From positions 62,001-126,000 of the forward strand of contig PLUB01000060.1 in NCBI GenBank assembly GCA_003164755.1: DNA of 64,000 nt. Reading direction: 5' to 3'. Positions 30,482 to 41,115 of this stretch are shown piece by piece. Made by a program: the position numbers and the translations under genes. The stretch is from Methanosarcina sp. (GTDB taxonomy: Archaea; Halobacteriota; Methanosarcinia; Methanosarcinales; Methanosarcinaceae). How positions within the stretch are numbered: the first letter of the stretch is position 1; each line of letters starts with the position of its first letter. The notes under the pieces are model-generated. The model ran no database searches, was not told the origin of the DNA, and saw only the letters and a program-made list of their open reading frames with translations.

Positions 30482-32158
30482 TTAAGTAATCATATTCTGT
30501 ACCATACTCTTTAGGGTATCATTTTTTACAGACTCCAGAATCATCTTCGGATAACTCTGATATGCTTGGACTACAAGAGATACCTGTATATAACTTCTCA
30601 TTTTATTTTCATACATATATGTCAGTATTTTTCTCCGATTTTCCATCTCCTCTCTCAACTGACTGGCATCCAATCCTCGGATATACATTATATCCTGTAT
30701 GATATGGGAATCTCCTACCTTGATGAAACAATCTTCTGAAGGTTTCCAGCTAAAAAGCTCATTTATGCCAAGGTCTCCAGTCTCAGGGTCGATAGTAAGG
30801 ACCTCCACAAAGCTCCTGCTTCTTCTAACTCTTTTCTCCCCAACGTACATCTGTTCCTGTATACAAAGTACATCCAGAGACTGCAGCATCATTTGAGGCA
30901 CATTTATGGGCTCGTGTGTGAGCCTATTTATAACTGTCTGCACGTCCCCTGCGTGCATGGTTGAACTCGTCGCATGCCCCGTTGACATCGCCTGGAAGAG
31001 AGTAAGTGACTCGCTACCCCTCACTTCCCCGACGATGATAAAGTCCGGACGCTGTCTGAGAGCAGCCCTCAAAAGATCATACATAGAAACTTCCCCCGTA
31101 GCATCGGAAGCAAAACTTTCCCTTGTTATTTCGGAAACCCAGTTATTGTGATAGAGTAATAGTTCCCTTGTGTCCTCGATAGAGACTATCTTAGCTGTGG
31201 AAGGCATAAAGAGAGAGATGGCATTGAGCATCGAAGTTTTCCCCGAAGCTGTCCCTCCTGCAAACAGAATATTGTAGCCATTCTCGATGACCAACCAGAG
31301 ATATATAAGCATTTCAAGGGAGCAGGTATTAAAACCAAGCAGATCTATAGGAGTTATAGGGTCCTTCCTGAATTTACGGATAGTAAAAGAGCTGCCTCTG
31401 GGAGTGATTTCTCTTCCTAAAATAGCCTGAAGCCTCGAACCATCCTGAATTGTCGCATCCACTATTGGCTGGCTTACAGATATATGCTTATTATTCAACT
31501 GGCACATTCGGATTACAAAGGAATCGAGTTCTTCCTCTTTGAAGGAAATATTACTTTCTATATTGAAGTACTTGGTATGATAAATATAAATGGGAATTTC
31601 TACTCCATCGCATGAAATATCTTCTATATAAGGATCATAAAGGAGGGGATTAATTTTATCGTAACCTAGCAAGTTTCTTCTGAGGTAATATATTATCTTT
31701 TGAATAGCTGATGCCGAAATTTTAGCCTTATAACGTTCAAGAAGGTAGAGAATTTTGTCCACCAGAAGTGCATCTTTTTCGAATCTGGAAGTTGTGACAT
31801 TTAGAACGAGGATATCCTGAAAATCCTCATAAATTCTTTCTAAAAGTTTTTTCTCATACTTTGTAAGCGCAGGTTCAATAAGTTTGTAGTATTTTGTTCT
31901 CCTGTCTTCCAGAATCGATGCAAATGTATAAGGTTCTTGAAGCCAATATCTTTCAATTTCTATTAACCCATCAGGCACTACAAACTTAACAAGAGATCCT
32001 TGTTTTTCCTGATCATAAGCCGGTAAAGTCCTCAATGATTTATTAAAGCAACTTCTAGCCCTCTTTATGATTTTTGATATGGAGTTAATATCTCCTCTTT
32101 CACCTAATAACCCCGGGATAAAGTTGTGCTTCACTTGCAGTTCTTTTAATCTAACCAT
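30482..32158 (-). CDS. GspE/TadA/FlaI-like secretion ATPase
   Basis: A 558-residue hexameric ATPase of the type II/IV secretion superfamily that powers filament assembly at the inner face of the membrane. The N-terminal half (about 1-220) is the archaeal-type adaptor domain. Walker A is GGTASGKTSM (around residue 300). The Asp box follows in IVSIEDTRELLLYH. Walker B is PDFIIVGEVRGSE, and the His box is STGHATSSTMHAGDVQTVINRL in two pieces. Together with the downstream TadC-like protein it forms the minimal core of an archaeal pilus or secretion machine. The distance to FlaI of a true archaellum cannot be judged, and no archaellin gene is near. Confidence 0.9.
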   Translation of the reverse strand: MVRLKELQVKHNFIPGLLGERGDINSISKIIKRARSCFNKSLRTLPAYDQEKQGSLVKFVVPDGLIEIERYWLQEPYTFASILEDRRTKYYKLIEPALTKYEKKLLERIYEDFQDILVLNVTTSRFEKDALLVDKILYLLERYKAKISASAIQKIIYYLRRNLLGYDKINPLLYDPYIEDISCDGVEIPIYIYHTKYFNIESNISFKEEELDSFVIRMCQLNNKHISVSQPIVDATIQDGSRLQAILGREITPRGSSFTIRKFRKDPITPIDLLGFNTCSLEMLIYLWLVIENGYNILFAGGTASGKTSMLNAISLFMPSTAKIVSIEDTRELLLYHNNWVSEITRESFASDATGEVSMYDLLRAALRQRPDFIIVGEVRGSESLTLFQAMSTGHATSSTMHAGDVQTVINRLTHEPINVPQMMLQSLDVLCIQEQMYVGEKRVRRSRSFVEVLTIDPETGDLGINELFSWKPSEDCFIKVGDSHIIQDIMYIRGLDASQLREEMENRRKILTYMYENKMRSYIQVSLVVQAYQSYPKMILESVKNDTLKSMVQNMIT

Positions 32159-32530
32159 ACTCCAGCCTTCAGGTTTTCCTTAAGTCATATAAGACCAACA
32201 CATTATAAAAACTTATACACTTTACTTTATCATAAGTAAATTTCAACCTTAGTTATAATTAATATTAACCCTTTTTATCTAGCTTCATTAGGATTTAAAA
32301 TTCAGATAAAATAAACCTATAATATGATATTCCGAGAGATCTATAATTTACCTGAAATGCAATTCTTCTGTTAAGATTACTCACACATTAAGTGATGGCT
32401 TTAGAAGCAATAATAGATCGGAATTAGTCTGTGGATGGCTGCATGAAATCTACGCCGATTCTCACTTACAAACAATATCTTGTTCTTCACACAATCCATT
32501 TTAGCAGAAAATCATCATTTTCTGGATTAT
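32159..32530. other. Promoter-side spacer of the pilus pair
   Basis: AT-rich. A TATA-like TTTTTATAATG (minus strand, about 32195-32208) lies about 40 bp above the ATPase start and is the likely promoter. No gene is seen. Confidence 0.4.
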
Positions 32531-32534
32531 AAAA

Positions 32535-33110
32535 ACATCGGCTACAAAAAAAGCTTGAAGCTGACGTATTGCTTGAAAATCCGGTACATATGGAATTAAT
32601 CAAAACGTATGAATACCTCTGAACACAATTTGAGGAACTCACTGAAATAGGCAACTATAAAAATTTTTCTTCAGGATATCACCTCGCTTAATTGCTTGGA
32701 GCTGTTCTTAATGTGTACCAATCTGCGGATAAATTTTACATTGGGAGAATCATAAAAACAAAATTAAGAAAAAAAGATGGATGCTAACGCAGATTACCCA
32801 GGCAGCATCAAAGAAGAAAAGATAATAAGTTAAAAGAATTTTTTAACCGAAAGAAAAGTCAATTGATCATGTAAACACAATTATTAATCTAGAAAGGAAA
32901 ATTACCAAAATTATATGGTGTCTATTACAACTGATGAGATATAAAAAAGATAAAATAGGGTATGAAAAGGAGAAATTCAGAAGAGGAGATTTTGAGACTG
33001 AAAACTTTTCGGTTGACTGACAGATAAAAACAATTAGTGGAATAATCTAAATTGTAGAAAAAGAGAATTAGACGAGTGCATAAGAAAGATCCACTCATGT
33101 ACTTCCACGC
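32535..33110 (+). mobile_element. IS110-family transposase relic (C-terminal part)
   Basis: Plus-strand pieces read LLENPVHMELIKTYEYL, then FEELTEIGNYKNFSSGYHLA, then NVYQSADKFYIGRIIKTKLR, then later KENYQNYMVSITTDEIYK. E-I-G-x-[FY]-x-x-F-x-S-x-x-x-L-A ... S-x-x-x-x-x-G-x-I-x-K-x-G is the C-terminal domain (COG3547) of IS110/IS116/IS902 transposases. Stops and frameshifts lie between the pieces. A second, closely related relic is at 42855-43215. Confidence 0.65.
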
Positions 33111-33526
33111 CAAATCCCGTTATCATTATGTACCATTGACTCGTATATATCATGTAATAATAAGTGCATAAACACATCCAAAAAGTGCAAAAAAGACAGT
33201 AGACAGGGAAAGGACAAAGAAATACATCCCGAAAAATATTTTTGACCAGAATTCAGATTTTAGAGGATTTCGATAAACCTCTGATTTTCATGAGCATTTA
33301 TATGTTCTTTAGAAGCATATGACGAAATTTAGGAGTTTATCGAAATATTCTTTAAAAAAATTATAGTTGCAGACCTTAATTGTCTTGGGAAACTAAAACA
33401 ATCTGGATTATTTTTCACAGGAACCCTTCCACAAGAAATTTTCCAGAAGAAACTAAAAATTTGAAAAAATTTGGTACTGTAAATTGCCGGTTTTCAAAAT
33501 ACTAAGTTAAAAGGGGATGGCAGTCA
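33111..33526. other. Spacer before the CBS cluster with a family A repeat
   Basis: A well-preserved family A repeat occupies 33262-33350, 177 bp before the first CBS gene. No other feature is recognised. Confidence 0.5.
33262..33350. repeat. Family A inverted repeat, copy 4
   Basis: AGAGGATTTCGATAAACCTC on the left; AGGAGTTTATCGAAATATTC on the right. The outer 18 bases pair almost perfectly. It lies in front of the CBS gene cluster. Confidence 0.7.
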
Positions 33527-34156
33527 ATGGTAAATGACCCTGAAAGAGAAGCAAGTACTGACATTCACAACAGAGAGATGGAAAGAGATGTCTCAGTTGC
33601 GGAAGTCATGAATAAAACAGTCATAGTAATGGATATCCAGTCAGATATTCCCTCTATTGCTAGGGAAATGGTAAATTGTGAAGCAGGAAGCGTTATTATC
33701 ACTGAAAACAGAAAAGCTATTGGGATAATAACTGAAAGGGATCTTGTGAAGAATATAGTTGCAGAGGATAGGAGACCAAGTGAAGTGAATGCAGAAGAAA
33801 TCTTCTCAACACCACTAATAACCATTGAACCAGAAAAAAGTGTAGTAGAAGCTTCCGAAATCATGTTGAAAGCAAATATAAAAAGGCTGCCAGTTTTGGA
33901 GAAAGATACAATAATAGGCGTGATCTCAACTACTGATATTTTAATGGTAACACCTGGTCTCAATACTATACTCAAAGATCTTATTGATATGAACCGTGAG
34001 TCTCTATTCTCTATTCCCTCAATTGAAGAGCTTTCAGAAGAATTCAGTACAGGAATATGTGAATCCTGTGAAACTTATTCATCTGATCTTAAATTCATAG
34101 ACGGTAAGTACTTATGTGGAAAATGTCAAGAAGAGGAAGGAGAGTACTACGAATGA
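33527..34156 (+). CDS. CBS-pair protein with C-terminal zinc ribbon
   Basis: A 209-residue cytoplasmic protein with one CBS pair (about residues 18-140). The repeats end in IGIITERDLVKNIV and IGVISTTDILMVTP, the usual G-I-[IV]-[ST]-x-x-D-[IL] strand/helix. CBS pairs bind adenosine nucleotides or SAM and regulate partner proteins. After a linker rich in Glu the last 40 residues contain CESC and CGKC, a four-Cys zinc ribbon. AGGGG at 33512-33516 is the ribosome site. It opens a run of five CBS genes on one strand; its zinc ribbon is unique among them and may bind nucleic acid or another protein. Confidence 0.88.
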   Translation: MVNDPEREASTDIHNREMERDVSVAEVMNKTVIVMDIQSDIPSIAREMVNCEAGSVIITENRKAIGIITERDLVKNIVAEDRRPSEVNAEEIFSTPLITIEPEKSVVEASEIMLKANIKRLPVLEKDTIIGVISTTDILMVTPGLNTILKDLIDMNRESLFSIPSIEELSEEFSTGICESCETYSSDLKFIDGKYLCGKCQEEEGEYYE

Positions 34157-34218
34157 ATTATATATTTAGCTCTCAGTCAATAAATATGAGATCTCAGTGT
34201 AATATAGGGCGGTAAGAA

Positions 34219-35013
34219 ATGAAAGTGGACAGAATTATGTCACGAGAACCTATCAGCGTTAAAGCTGGTGACTTTATAACTCACGCCCGTCAGCTGATGC
34301 GTGATTACTTTCTTCGAGGTATTATTGTTGTCGATGACGGGAACAGGCTTGTGGGAATGCTGAACGACCAGGATATTCTTCAAGTCACATCTACTCGCTC
34401 GAACGTCACTGTGGGAGGATATGCAAGGCAGACCCCGACAGTCACTCCAGATATGGATGTCATGAAAGCTGCAAAGCTGATCGTGCAATCAAAACAAAAC
34501 AGATGTCCAGTTATCATGTCAACTGACGAACATACAGTTGTCGGGATTCTGAGTGATGTAGACATTCTCAGAAATGTGGAAATCCCAAGAAACATTCCTG
34601 AAACGATAGAAGCGATAATGACAAAAAAAGTCAAAACCTGTTCTCCGGAGGAGAGGGTCAGCAAAGTTTGGGGGCATATGCTCGAAACAAATTATACAGG
34701 CGTTCCAGTAGTTTCAAATGGAGGAGAACCTATTGGAATGATAACCAGGAGAGATATAATCAAATCAGGAGCTGTGCGAAGTTCGCTGGAAGATGAGCGA
34801 GCAAGCAGCCTTAATGACAGCCCAAAGGTTAAAAAGGTAATGTCAACTCCTACATACACGCTTTCAGAGAGCGATTCCGTCCAGAGCGCAATTGAGATGA
34901 TCATTCACTATGATATCGGAAGAGTGACTATAGTAAATGGAAATGTAAAAATATCCGGAATCATTGATAGACAGGACCTTCTTGAATCTATTGTCAATGC
35001 CTGGACTGAATAA
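34219..35013 (+). CDS. Four-CBS-domain protein
   Basis: The 264-residue protein is made only of four CBS motifs, that is two Bateman modules. Each starts with a V-x-x-I-M-[ST]-x-x-[PV] strand ([33 protein letters not shown]) and ends in a G-[IM]-[IL]-x-x-x-D-[IL] block ([40 protein letters not shown]). It would sense adenylates or SAM; no effector domain is attached. Its start, with GGGCGGT at 34206-34212, is 62 bp after the first CBS gene, so cotranscription is likely. Confidence 0.9.
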   Translation: MKVDRIMSREPISVKAGDFITHARQLMRDYFLRGIIVVDDGNRLVGMLNDQDILQVTSTRSNVTVGGYARQTPTVTPDMDVMKAAKLIVQSKQNRCPVIMSTDEHTVVGILSDVDILRNVEIPRNIPETIEAIMTKKVKTCSPEERVSKVWGHMLETNYTGVPVVSNGGEPIGMITRRDIIKSGAVRSSLEDERASSLNDSPKVKKVMSTPTYTLSESDSVQSAIEMIIHYDIGRVTIVNGNVKISGIIDRQDLLESIVNAWTE

Positions 35014-35222
35014 CCTTTTTGAAAGAAAAACTTTCACACAAAAGATTATAGAATTAAAGATTGTCATTAAAAAATATAATTGACAAATAAAGAAAACTTT
35101 TCGGAAAAATTCGGGAAAAAATACTATCAGGTTTTGTTTTTCAGGAAAAACATGAATTTACTGAAAAATAAGCTTAAGATTCCAAGGAAATTCCTGCAAG
35201 TGGGCAGGAAGAAAAAAGGCAT

Positions 35223-36272
35223 ATGAAAAAAGCAATTAACTGCAACTCGAACTCGGTGGTCCAATTGAACAAAAATACAACATTTTCGTCAGCCGAAAAA
35301 ATAAAAATTAAGGGAAAACTGAACAAAGAGGACAGGGGAGTGCAACGGAACGACCCTAAGATGGCAAGCAGTACGGGCACAATGGATATGGGTCCACTGG
35401 AGTTTAAGTCACGCATTTCGGAACATGAAGGGCGCATCCTAGCTTTAGCAACAAGGAATGTAGTGACTCTTCCTCCCACAGCAACCATTATGGAAGCAAT
35501 TAAGATTATGACTGAAAAGAGATTTAGGCGCATCCCTATTACAGATGCTGGAACACAGAGATTGGAAGGAGTAGTTACTTCCGTAGATATTATCGATTTT
35601 CTGGGGGGCGGTAAAAAAAATTTACTCGTTGAAAAACGCTTCAAGGGTAATCTGCTGGCTGCAATAAACGAGGGAATAAGACAAATAATGGAAACTGATA
35701 TTGCCTATCTCCACGAACAGGCAGACTTTAAAGAAGCTGTTTCAGTGATGCTTGAAAGAAGGACAGGGGGTCTGCCAATTGTTGACGGTAACATGCATGT
35801 GGTTGCAATCTTTACCGAAAGGAACGTAATAGAACTTATGGGCGGGCTCGTGACAAATAAAACTGTTGATGATTACATGACCAAAAGCGTAAAGATGGTA
35901 TCAACTGATACACCCATTGGGAATGCGGCAAAATTAATGGTAGAGAACAAGCTCCGAAGACTCCCTGTAGTTAAGAATGGAATCTTTGCTGGAATAGTTA
36001 CAGCCTCTGATATTGTCCATTTCCTTGGGAGGGGAGACGCTTTCAGCAAACTGACAACGGGAAATATTCATGAAGCCCTTGATCAGCCTGTGGGTTCTAT
36101 TGTCTCGAAAGATCTGATATGCACAAGTTCTGGCACAGACATGGGAAAAGCGATGGGAATTATGCTCGAGGAAAAAATAGGTTCACTCCCAGTACTGGAA
36201 GAAGGATTGCTACGTGGCATAATTACAGAGAGTGATTTCCTGAAACTTTTGAGTTCTGAACAGAATATTTAA
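35223..36272 (+). CDS. Four-CBS-domain protein with long N-terminal extension
   Basis: The 349-residue product has four CBS repeats from about residue 75 to the end ([56 protein letters not shown]). The first 75 residues have Lys/Asn/Ser-rich, low-complexity composition and no domain. An internal start such as the ATG at 35361 or 35385 is possible, but these lack better ribosome sites than the one before 35223 (AGGAAG about 12 bp upstream). A family A repeat starts 22 bp after its stop. Confidence 0.85.
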   Translation: MKKAINCNSNSVVQLNKNTTFSSAEKIKIKGKLNKEDRGVQRNDPKMASSTGTMDMGPLEFKSRISEHEGRILALATRNVVTLPPTATIMEAIKIMTEKRFRRIPITDAGTQRLEGVVTSVDIIDFLGGGKKNLLVEKRFKGNLLAAINEGIRQIMETDIAYLHEQADFKEAVSVMLERRTGGLPIVDGNMHVVAIFTERNVIELMGGLVTNKTVDDYMTKSVKMVSTDTPIGNAAKLMVENKLRRLPVVKNGIFAGIVTASDIVHFLGRGDAFSKLTTGNIHEALDQPVGSIVSKDLICTSSGTDMGKAMGIMLEEKIGSLPVLEEGLLRGIITESDFLKLLSSEQNI

Positions 36273-36293
36273 CACACGATCCAAAGCTAAATT

Positions 36294-36384
36294 AAGAAAA
36301 TTTCGATAAATTCCAATTTTTGGCTGATTGCTTATAAAGTATATATAGGTAAGTTATTGAAATCGGAGATTTGTCGGAATTCTC
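36294..36384. repeat. Family A inverted repeat, copy 5
   Basis: AGAAAATTTCGATAAATTCC on the left; GGAGATTTGTCGGAATTCTC on the right. It begins 22 bp after the stop of the third CBS gene. Confidence 0.65.
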
Positions 36385-36688
36385 TAAGTTAACTGCAATT
36401 AAATTGAACCCAGAAAAAGTTTGAGCTTAATTTTGCAGGAGTTTAGAGAGGAAAAAATTCCCTTGCTGAATAGATCAAGAAACAATTCTATAGCGCGGGT
36501 GTTCAATATCTTGGAGTGAAGCTAATTTTAAATAAGAACATTCTCAAATTAGTTTTTACTCCAACAAAAAGCATGCTTTATTACCCCTAAAACTATAACA
36601 TTTACAGTTACAAATTGTGAATTTCGCATCCGATTCAAAAACTGTAATTATCAACACTTATATATCATAAAAATTAAGGAGGTATTCC

Positions 36689-37534
36689 ATGAATGTGGCG
36701 GACATTATGAGTTCACCTGTGTATGTCATAAACGCAGATGAGCCCGTATCACATGCAAGAAAATTGATGTTAAAGCATAGAATCAGTACATTGCTTGTTC
36801 TGAACAAGGATAAGATGGTGGGAATCATCACTAAATCGGACATTATCAACCGTCTGGCTCAAGCTGAACCCCTCTGGAGGAGAAGGCCAATAGATCAGAT
36901 TCCTATAAAGCTGTTGATGACAGAATCTGTCATTACTATCTACCCCGAAGCCTCCATTTCTCAAGCTTCCGCCTTAATGCTTGAGAACCGAGTGCATAAC
37001 ATCCCGGTGGTAAAAAACCAAATTGTAGGTATCGTTACCAGGACAGATCTCGTACGCTATGTTGCGGAAAACGCTGAGGAAATGAAAACAAAAATTTCGA
37101 AATTAATGACTGAAGATGTTGTTTCTGTTCACAGACATCATACTCTCAACCATGTAATCGACGAAATGAACAGAAACGAGATTGAAAGAGTAGTCGTTAA
37201 GGATGATACAGGAAAATCTGTCGGGATCATTTCCAGGAAAAACCTTGCTTTAAACCTCTTAACTGACAATGAAGGCGGGCTTTCCACAAAAAATATCAAA
37301 ATGGCTCGCAAATCTTCCCCTGCAGGCCAGAAAATCTACAGATACGTAAAAGAGGTGCCTTTGACCGCAGAAGATATCATGATTTCCCCAATAATTTCCA
37401 TTGAAGTGAATGAAAACGTCAGTACAGCTGCAAAAAAAATGATTGAAGAAAGAGTTACTGCCCTTCCTGTTAGTGATGGAGAAGATATAGTGGGCATACT
37501 AAGCAGAACAGATATCATGAAAGCTGTCCTCTAA
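36689..37534 (+). CDS. Four-CBS-domain protein
   Basis: A 281-residue protein of two Bateman modules. It starts [20 protein letters not shown], nearly the same opening as two sister genes. CBS blocks end in [39 protein letters not shown] and [13 protein letters not shown]. Between CBS 3 and 4 is a basic linker ([20 protein letters not shown]) absent from the others. A very good ribosome site AAGGAGGT (36674-36681) precedes the ATG. The gap from the previous gene (416 bp, with a family A repeat) suggests a separate transcript. Confidence 0.9.
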   Translation: MNVADIMSSPVYVINADEPVSHARKLMLKHRISTLLVLNKDKMVGIITKSDIINRLAQAEPLWRRRPIDQIPIKLLMTESVITIYPEASISQASALMLENRVHNIPVVKNQIVGIVTRTDLVRYVAENAEEMKTKISKLMTEDVVSVHRHHTLNHVIDEMNRNEIERVVVKDDTGKSVGIISRKNLALNLLTDNEGGLSTKNIKMARKSSPAGQKIYRYVKEVPLTAEDIMISPIISIEVNENVSTAAKKMIEERVTALPVSDGEDIVGILSRTDIMKAVL

Positions 37535-37811
37535 AACACAGGGTATGGAAATAAACGCAGCGATGAAAAGAAATAGTCACATGAAAGACAACAAAAGCAA
37601 AAGAATGATACTACGCAAAAAAGTGAGAGTTTTTATTATTTTTTTTGATTTTTAATTTATTACAATCGCAGAATGGGGGCATCGCTAATGAATTTTTGCA
37701 ATCCCAGAAGATATTTAAAAGTCTCAAAATCTAGAAAAACGGATGATGAAAACACGCAAAAAAATTGCGAAAAATATAATGAAAATTCTGGATACGCATA
37801 AGGTGAATTGC

Positions 37812-38588
37812 ATGCAAGTTAAAGACATAATGGTACAGCCACACAGGATTGACAAGTCAGACACCATATCACACGCTCTAGACCTTATGGAGAAAAAGAA
37901 CACAAAAAGACTGCTAGTAGTCCACAGTGATCAGGTTCTTGGAATACTTACCATGAGAAGTCTGACAGAGCAGCTCGGAACTCGAAAGAAACTGAGCAAA
38001 CCAGCATCTTCTCTGCATGTTGCAACAGCCGTATCCGACAACTTTGTAAAGGTTCTGCCAGATACCGACGTTAAAGATGCCCTTACCCTGATGAAAAAAA
38101 AAGGTGGCGTGATCCTCGTCACTGATGAAGGGAACGTAATGGGTTGGGTGACTCCCCAGGAATTTATGAAGATAAACCGTTTCAACGGCTTTGTAGGAGA
38201 AGTAATGGAAAAAAGTCCTATCACTATTAGCCCTTTGGATCGTGTGAGTCATGCCAGGCATCTAATTTTGGATAAAAATGTTGGAAGGCTGCCAGTTATT
38301 GAAAATGGGAAGCTTGTAGGTATTGTTGCAGAAGATGATATCGCTTTTGCTATGCGCTCTTTCCGGGATCTTGTGGCTGGCAATCAGCAAGATTCAAGGA
38401 TCAAGAACCTACTGGTAGGAGATATCATGACTCGTAATGTAATCAGTGTCTATACCAATACCCCTCTTTCAGAAGCTGTTCAAACTATGCTGGAACACGA
38501 TATAGGAGGTGTTCCAGTCCTGGACCTTGAAGAAGAACTTGTTGGTTTCCTGGCCCGCAGGAATATCATAAATACAATTGCAGAATGA
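37812..38588 (+). CDS. Four-CBS-domain protein
   Basis: The frame is open from 37743, but the ATG at 37812 has AGGTGA at 37801-37806 and gives [20 protein letters not shown], aligned with the starts of the sister proteins. I therefore choose 37812 (258 residues). Four CBS blocks follow: [38 protein letters not shown] and [13 protein letters not shown]. The second lacks the usual Asp (TPQEF), which would weaken ribose binding at that site. It is the last of the five clustered CBS genes. Confidence 0.88.
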   Translation: MQVKDIMVQPHRIDKSDTISHALDLMEKKNTKRLLVVHSDQVLGILTMRSLTEQLGTRKKLSKPASSLHVATAVSDNFVKVLPDTDVKDALTLMKKKGGVILVTDEGNVMGWVTPQEFMKINRFNGFVGEVMEKSPITISPLDRVSHARHLILDKNVGRLPVIENGKLVGIVAEDDIAFAMRSFRDLVAGNQQDSRIKNLLVGDIMTRNVISVYTNTPLSEAVQTMLEHDIGGVPVLDLEEELVGFLARRNIINTIAE

Positions 38589-39792
38589 ACCCAATATGAA
38601 AGCAGACATTCCGCAGATGTGCACATGTGTATAATTTATTTGCCTACTTGCTCACTATTATTATTGAAAGCTAGATCAATTTTGAATCTATTTTCATATT
38701 GAGAAAATAGATGGTTTCTTGTGTACATCTGTAGAAAGTGGACTAGAGAAAAAACTTGGCGAAAAAAGAACCAGAAAAAGATTGAACTAATAAAAATAGA
38801 TAACTATTCAGCCTAAGAACAAAATATCAATTGCCATCTTTACTGGAATTCAATGAGCGAATTTTGGTGGGCTAGTCTCATATTACTATCGGCTATTGAT
38901 CGTGTTTTTAATTATTCATCAGTTAGTAATCAGATGTATCTATTGCATAAAAATGTATCAAAAAACTCGATGAACTTGACACTTAAAATAAACTTGATAA
39001 AAAATAATATTAAGAGTGGATTTTTGCTAATTTTTACAATCTTAATACCTTAAATGTAACAAAAATAGGGACTATAACATATAATAAAATAATATATCTT
39101 CATAAATTTTATCGAATAAAATTGAGCTAAAAATAGGATTGATTTTCCAATTATAACATTAGATGCTTCTTCAATGAATCACAAATAGGAAACAAAAAAT
39201 CACTTACTGATTCACATGCAACAATATCATATTTTTCTAATATAACCCAATTTTTAAGAGCCAAAATTCCATTACCCTCTCAATCTAAAAGTTATCATTG
39301 TTTTTCGTCAGATATACTGGGGATAATAGTGGAAAAAAGGTTTATGAGTGTCTAAATCACAAGAGTTTTTTAGAATGTCTGACAATTTAAATCAACAATT
39401 ATCGGGCAGTGAAATTGCCTAAAATGACAATTTAGCATCCATAATAAAAGTCATATTTGAATTTTCGATAGCAATTCAATGATCATTTTTCGAACTATTT
39501 TTAAAAACCAAATCTAAGAAAACCTTACTGTCAAGATAATGATGAAATCGATGGTCTAAAAAGGTACAGTAAAAAGTATTTTCATTTGTTTGTTCCTGTT
39601 ATTCGAAGAATTTCAAGCTCGTTTTCGAAGAAAATATAGAGTTATTGATAAATCGAATGACACTTTACTGTACCCACTTTAACTTCTGTGGAAAACACGA
39701 TAGATTAAGCATATGAAGATAAATCGCTTCGAATCTAGTCAATTCCGGAACCATTCCTACAAATCATAATAATATTAAAAAATCGTAAAAAT
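38589..39792. other. 1.2-kb spacer with a family B repeat
   Basis: A family B repeat is at 38611-38741, 22 bp after the last CBS stop. The remainder is AT-rich, with stops in all frames and only a spurious 66-codon frame at 38853. The sequence at 39700-39760 and 40138-40175 is partly repeated (GAATCTAGTCARTTCCGRAA), so the acyP gene is flanked by a short direct repeat. Confidence 0.5.
38611..38741 (+). repeat. Family B repeat, copy 2
   Basis: Ends CCGCAGATGTGCACATG and GTGTACATCTGTAG are inverted repeats; the core is TTGAAAGCTAGATCAATTTT and CATATTGAGAAAATAGATGG. It starts 22 bp after the last CBS stop. Confidence 0.65.
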
Positions 39793-40080
39793 TTAGGATC
39801 TACCTAAGGAATCATATACGTTTCCTGTAGCTTCCTTGAACGTGACATCGAGACTATCCACACGTGAAATAGTTGGTCCCTTTCGGAGTTCACTCATCAG
39901 AATTTTGATGGCTTCACACCGACCTTCGGCTATCACTAAAACTCTTCCGTCTCTAAGGTTTATAGGATTGCAGTCCACAAAAAGCCTATCAGCAGCGTTC
40001 TTGGCAAATCTCCGAAAACCAACGCCCTGTACCCTTCCTGATACATAGATTTCCGCACGAACTGTATCTCCAGAGTTCAC
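39793..40080 (-). CDS. acyP: Acylphosphatase
   Basis: Acylphosphatase hydrolyses carboxyl-phosphate bonds such as acetyl phosphate or carbamoyl phosphate. The 95-residue cytoplasmic protein has the signature VSGRVQGVGFRRFAKNAAD, including the catalytic Arg, and the second signature is diverged: the usual G-x-V-x-N-x-x-D-G-[RS]-V reads CNPINLRDGRVLVIAEG. The catalytic Asn is retained as INLRDGRV. It starts at GTG 40080; a TATA box lies about 30 bp upstream, giving a very short leader. It is a lone gene. Confidence 0.88.
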   Translation of the reverse strand: MNSGDTVRAEIYVSGRVQGVGFRRFAKNAADRLFVDCNPINLRDGRVLVIAEGRCEAIKILMSELRKGPTISRVDSLDVTFKEATGNVYDSLGRS

Positions 40081-40103
40081 ATCTGACTAGTATTGAACGA
40101 AAA

Positions 40104-40114
40104 CTTATAAAAGC
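40104..40114 (-). promoter_or_regulatory. TATA box of acyP
   Basis: On the minus strand GCTTTTATAAG lies 24-34 bp upstream of the GTG start, at the spacing expected for an archaeal promoter of a leaderless or short-leader transcript. Confidence 0.5.
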
Positions 40115-40199
40115 GTTTGCTCTTCTAAAGTATTTTTGAATCTAGTCAGTTCCGAAAACCATTCCTAAAAATCATAAGAAAATCAAAAAATTATCTAAT

Positions 40200-41115
40200 T
40201 TAATGGAGTCGTTGATTGTGATAACTCGAAATATACTCTCTTCCTCCAAAAAAAACGTTCTGATTGATGGACAGAGCAAGTAACTGCTTTAATGTCAGCT
40301 ATTCTTGGCTAGTATGTAATAAATAAGGATTATAGGCGAAGAATATCAAAATTGCATTTCAGCCGACAGAAGAGAATGTTGAAGTTTGGAACGCTTCCAT
40401 ACAGAAAGACAATGCCCGGAGTCTAGACACATCTACAATCATTTCATGAGAAGAAAGCATCTTCAAAACTGTAAAAAATTATTTAGAAATTATTCCTGAA
40501 ATTGAAGAGGATCAAATCTACAAAAAATTGTGAATATTAAAAAGATAACTAAAAAAAAAGCATAGTCTTATTGAACTGGATTCTGATCTGGACATTGAAA
40601 CTGTAACTTAAATTTTCGTGCGCATAAATTCCAAGGGGGTTGTGCTGAGTCAGGCTGCTTTTTCAATGTCCAAGATTGCTGTAAATGAAACTTATAATGT
40701 ATCTACGATCAGGAAAGCGATTGATTATTTCGGTCATCTGACAACTGCTCCAGAATTATATAGTCAGACTGTTGATATTAACAGGGAGTTTGCTTCTACA
40801 GAGTATTGCCAGAAAATTACTTGGCTAAAGAATGAGAATGATGATCTCTATGATCAAAACTATAAGGATTTGTTGAGAGTCGTCTTTACATCTGGATTCA
40901 GTAGGAGGAAACCATCGGATCTTGTCAGTCTGCTTTCGGGGAGGAATTTTGAAACAAGGACTTACGAAGAGAAAATTGCTCGTGGCTCTTTAAAGAAGCT
41001 TGAAGAAGAGATACATGAATCTATAAAACGACACCAACTTCAAACGCTTTCTAATGATCATCAGATCTGTAGGTTTTATTTCTTTCAGTCTAATCCGCGA
41101 ACAAAACACACTTAA
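40200..41115 (+). pseudogene. DUF262 / GmrSD-like protein relic
   Basis: Plus-strand fragments fit one DUF262 protein. Near 40255 is KNVLIDGQSK, the decayed form of the L-D-G-Q-Q-R nucleotide-binding motif. Then come TALMSAILG-like sequence and, in another frame, KLHFSRQKRMLKFGTLPYRK. Near 40520-40620 is LIELDSDLDIETVT followed by TAA and IFVRINSKGVVLSQAAFSMS. From GTG 40618 the frame is open to 41115 (165 residues), ending in LVSLLSGRNFETRTYEEKIA. The R-I-N-x-x-G-x-x-L-x-x-x-x-F block is characteristic of the family. DUF262 proteins include the GmrS subunit of type IV restriction enzymes. This copy is broken by at least one stop and a frameshift. Confidence 0.6.

Noticed and set aside
37743-37811. 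ATG 37743 as the start of the fifth CBS protein
   Set aside because: The later ATG at 37812 has a ribosome site and aligns with the starts of the sister genes.
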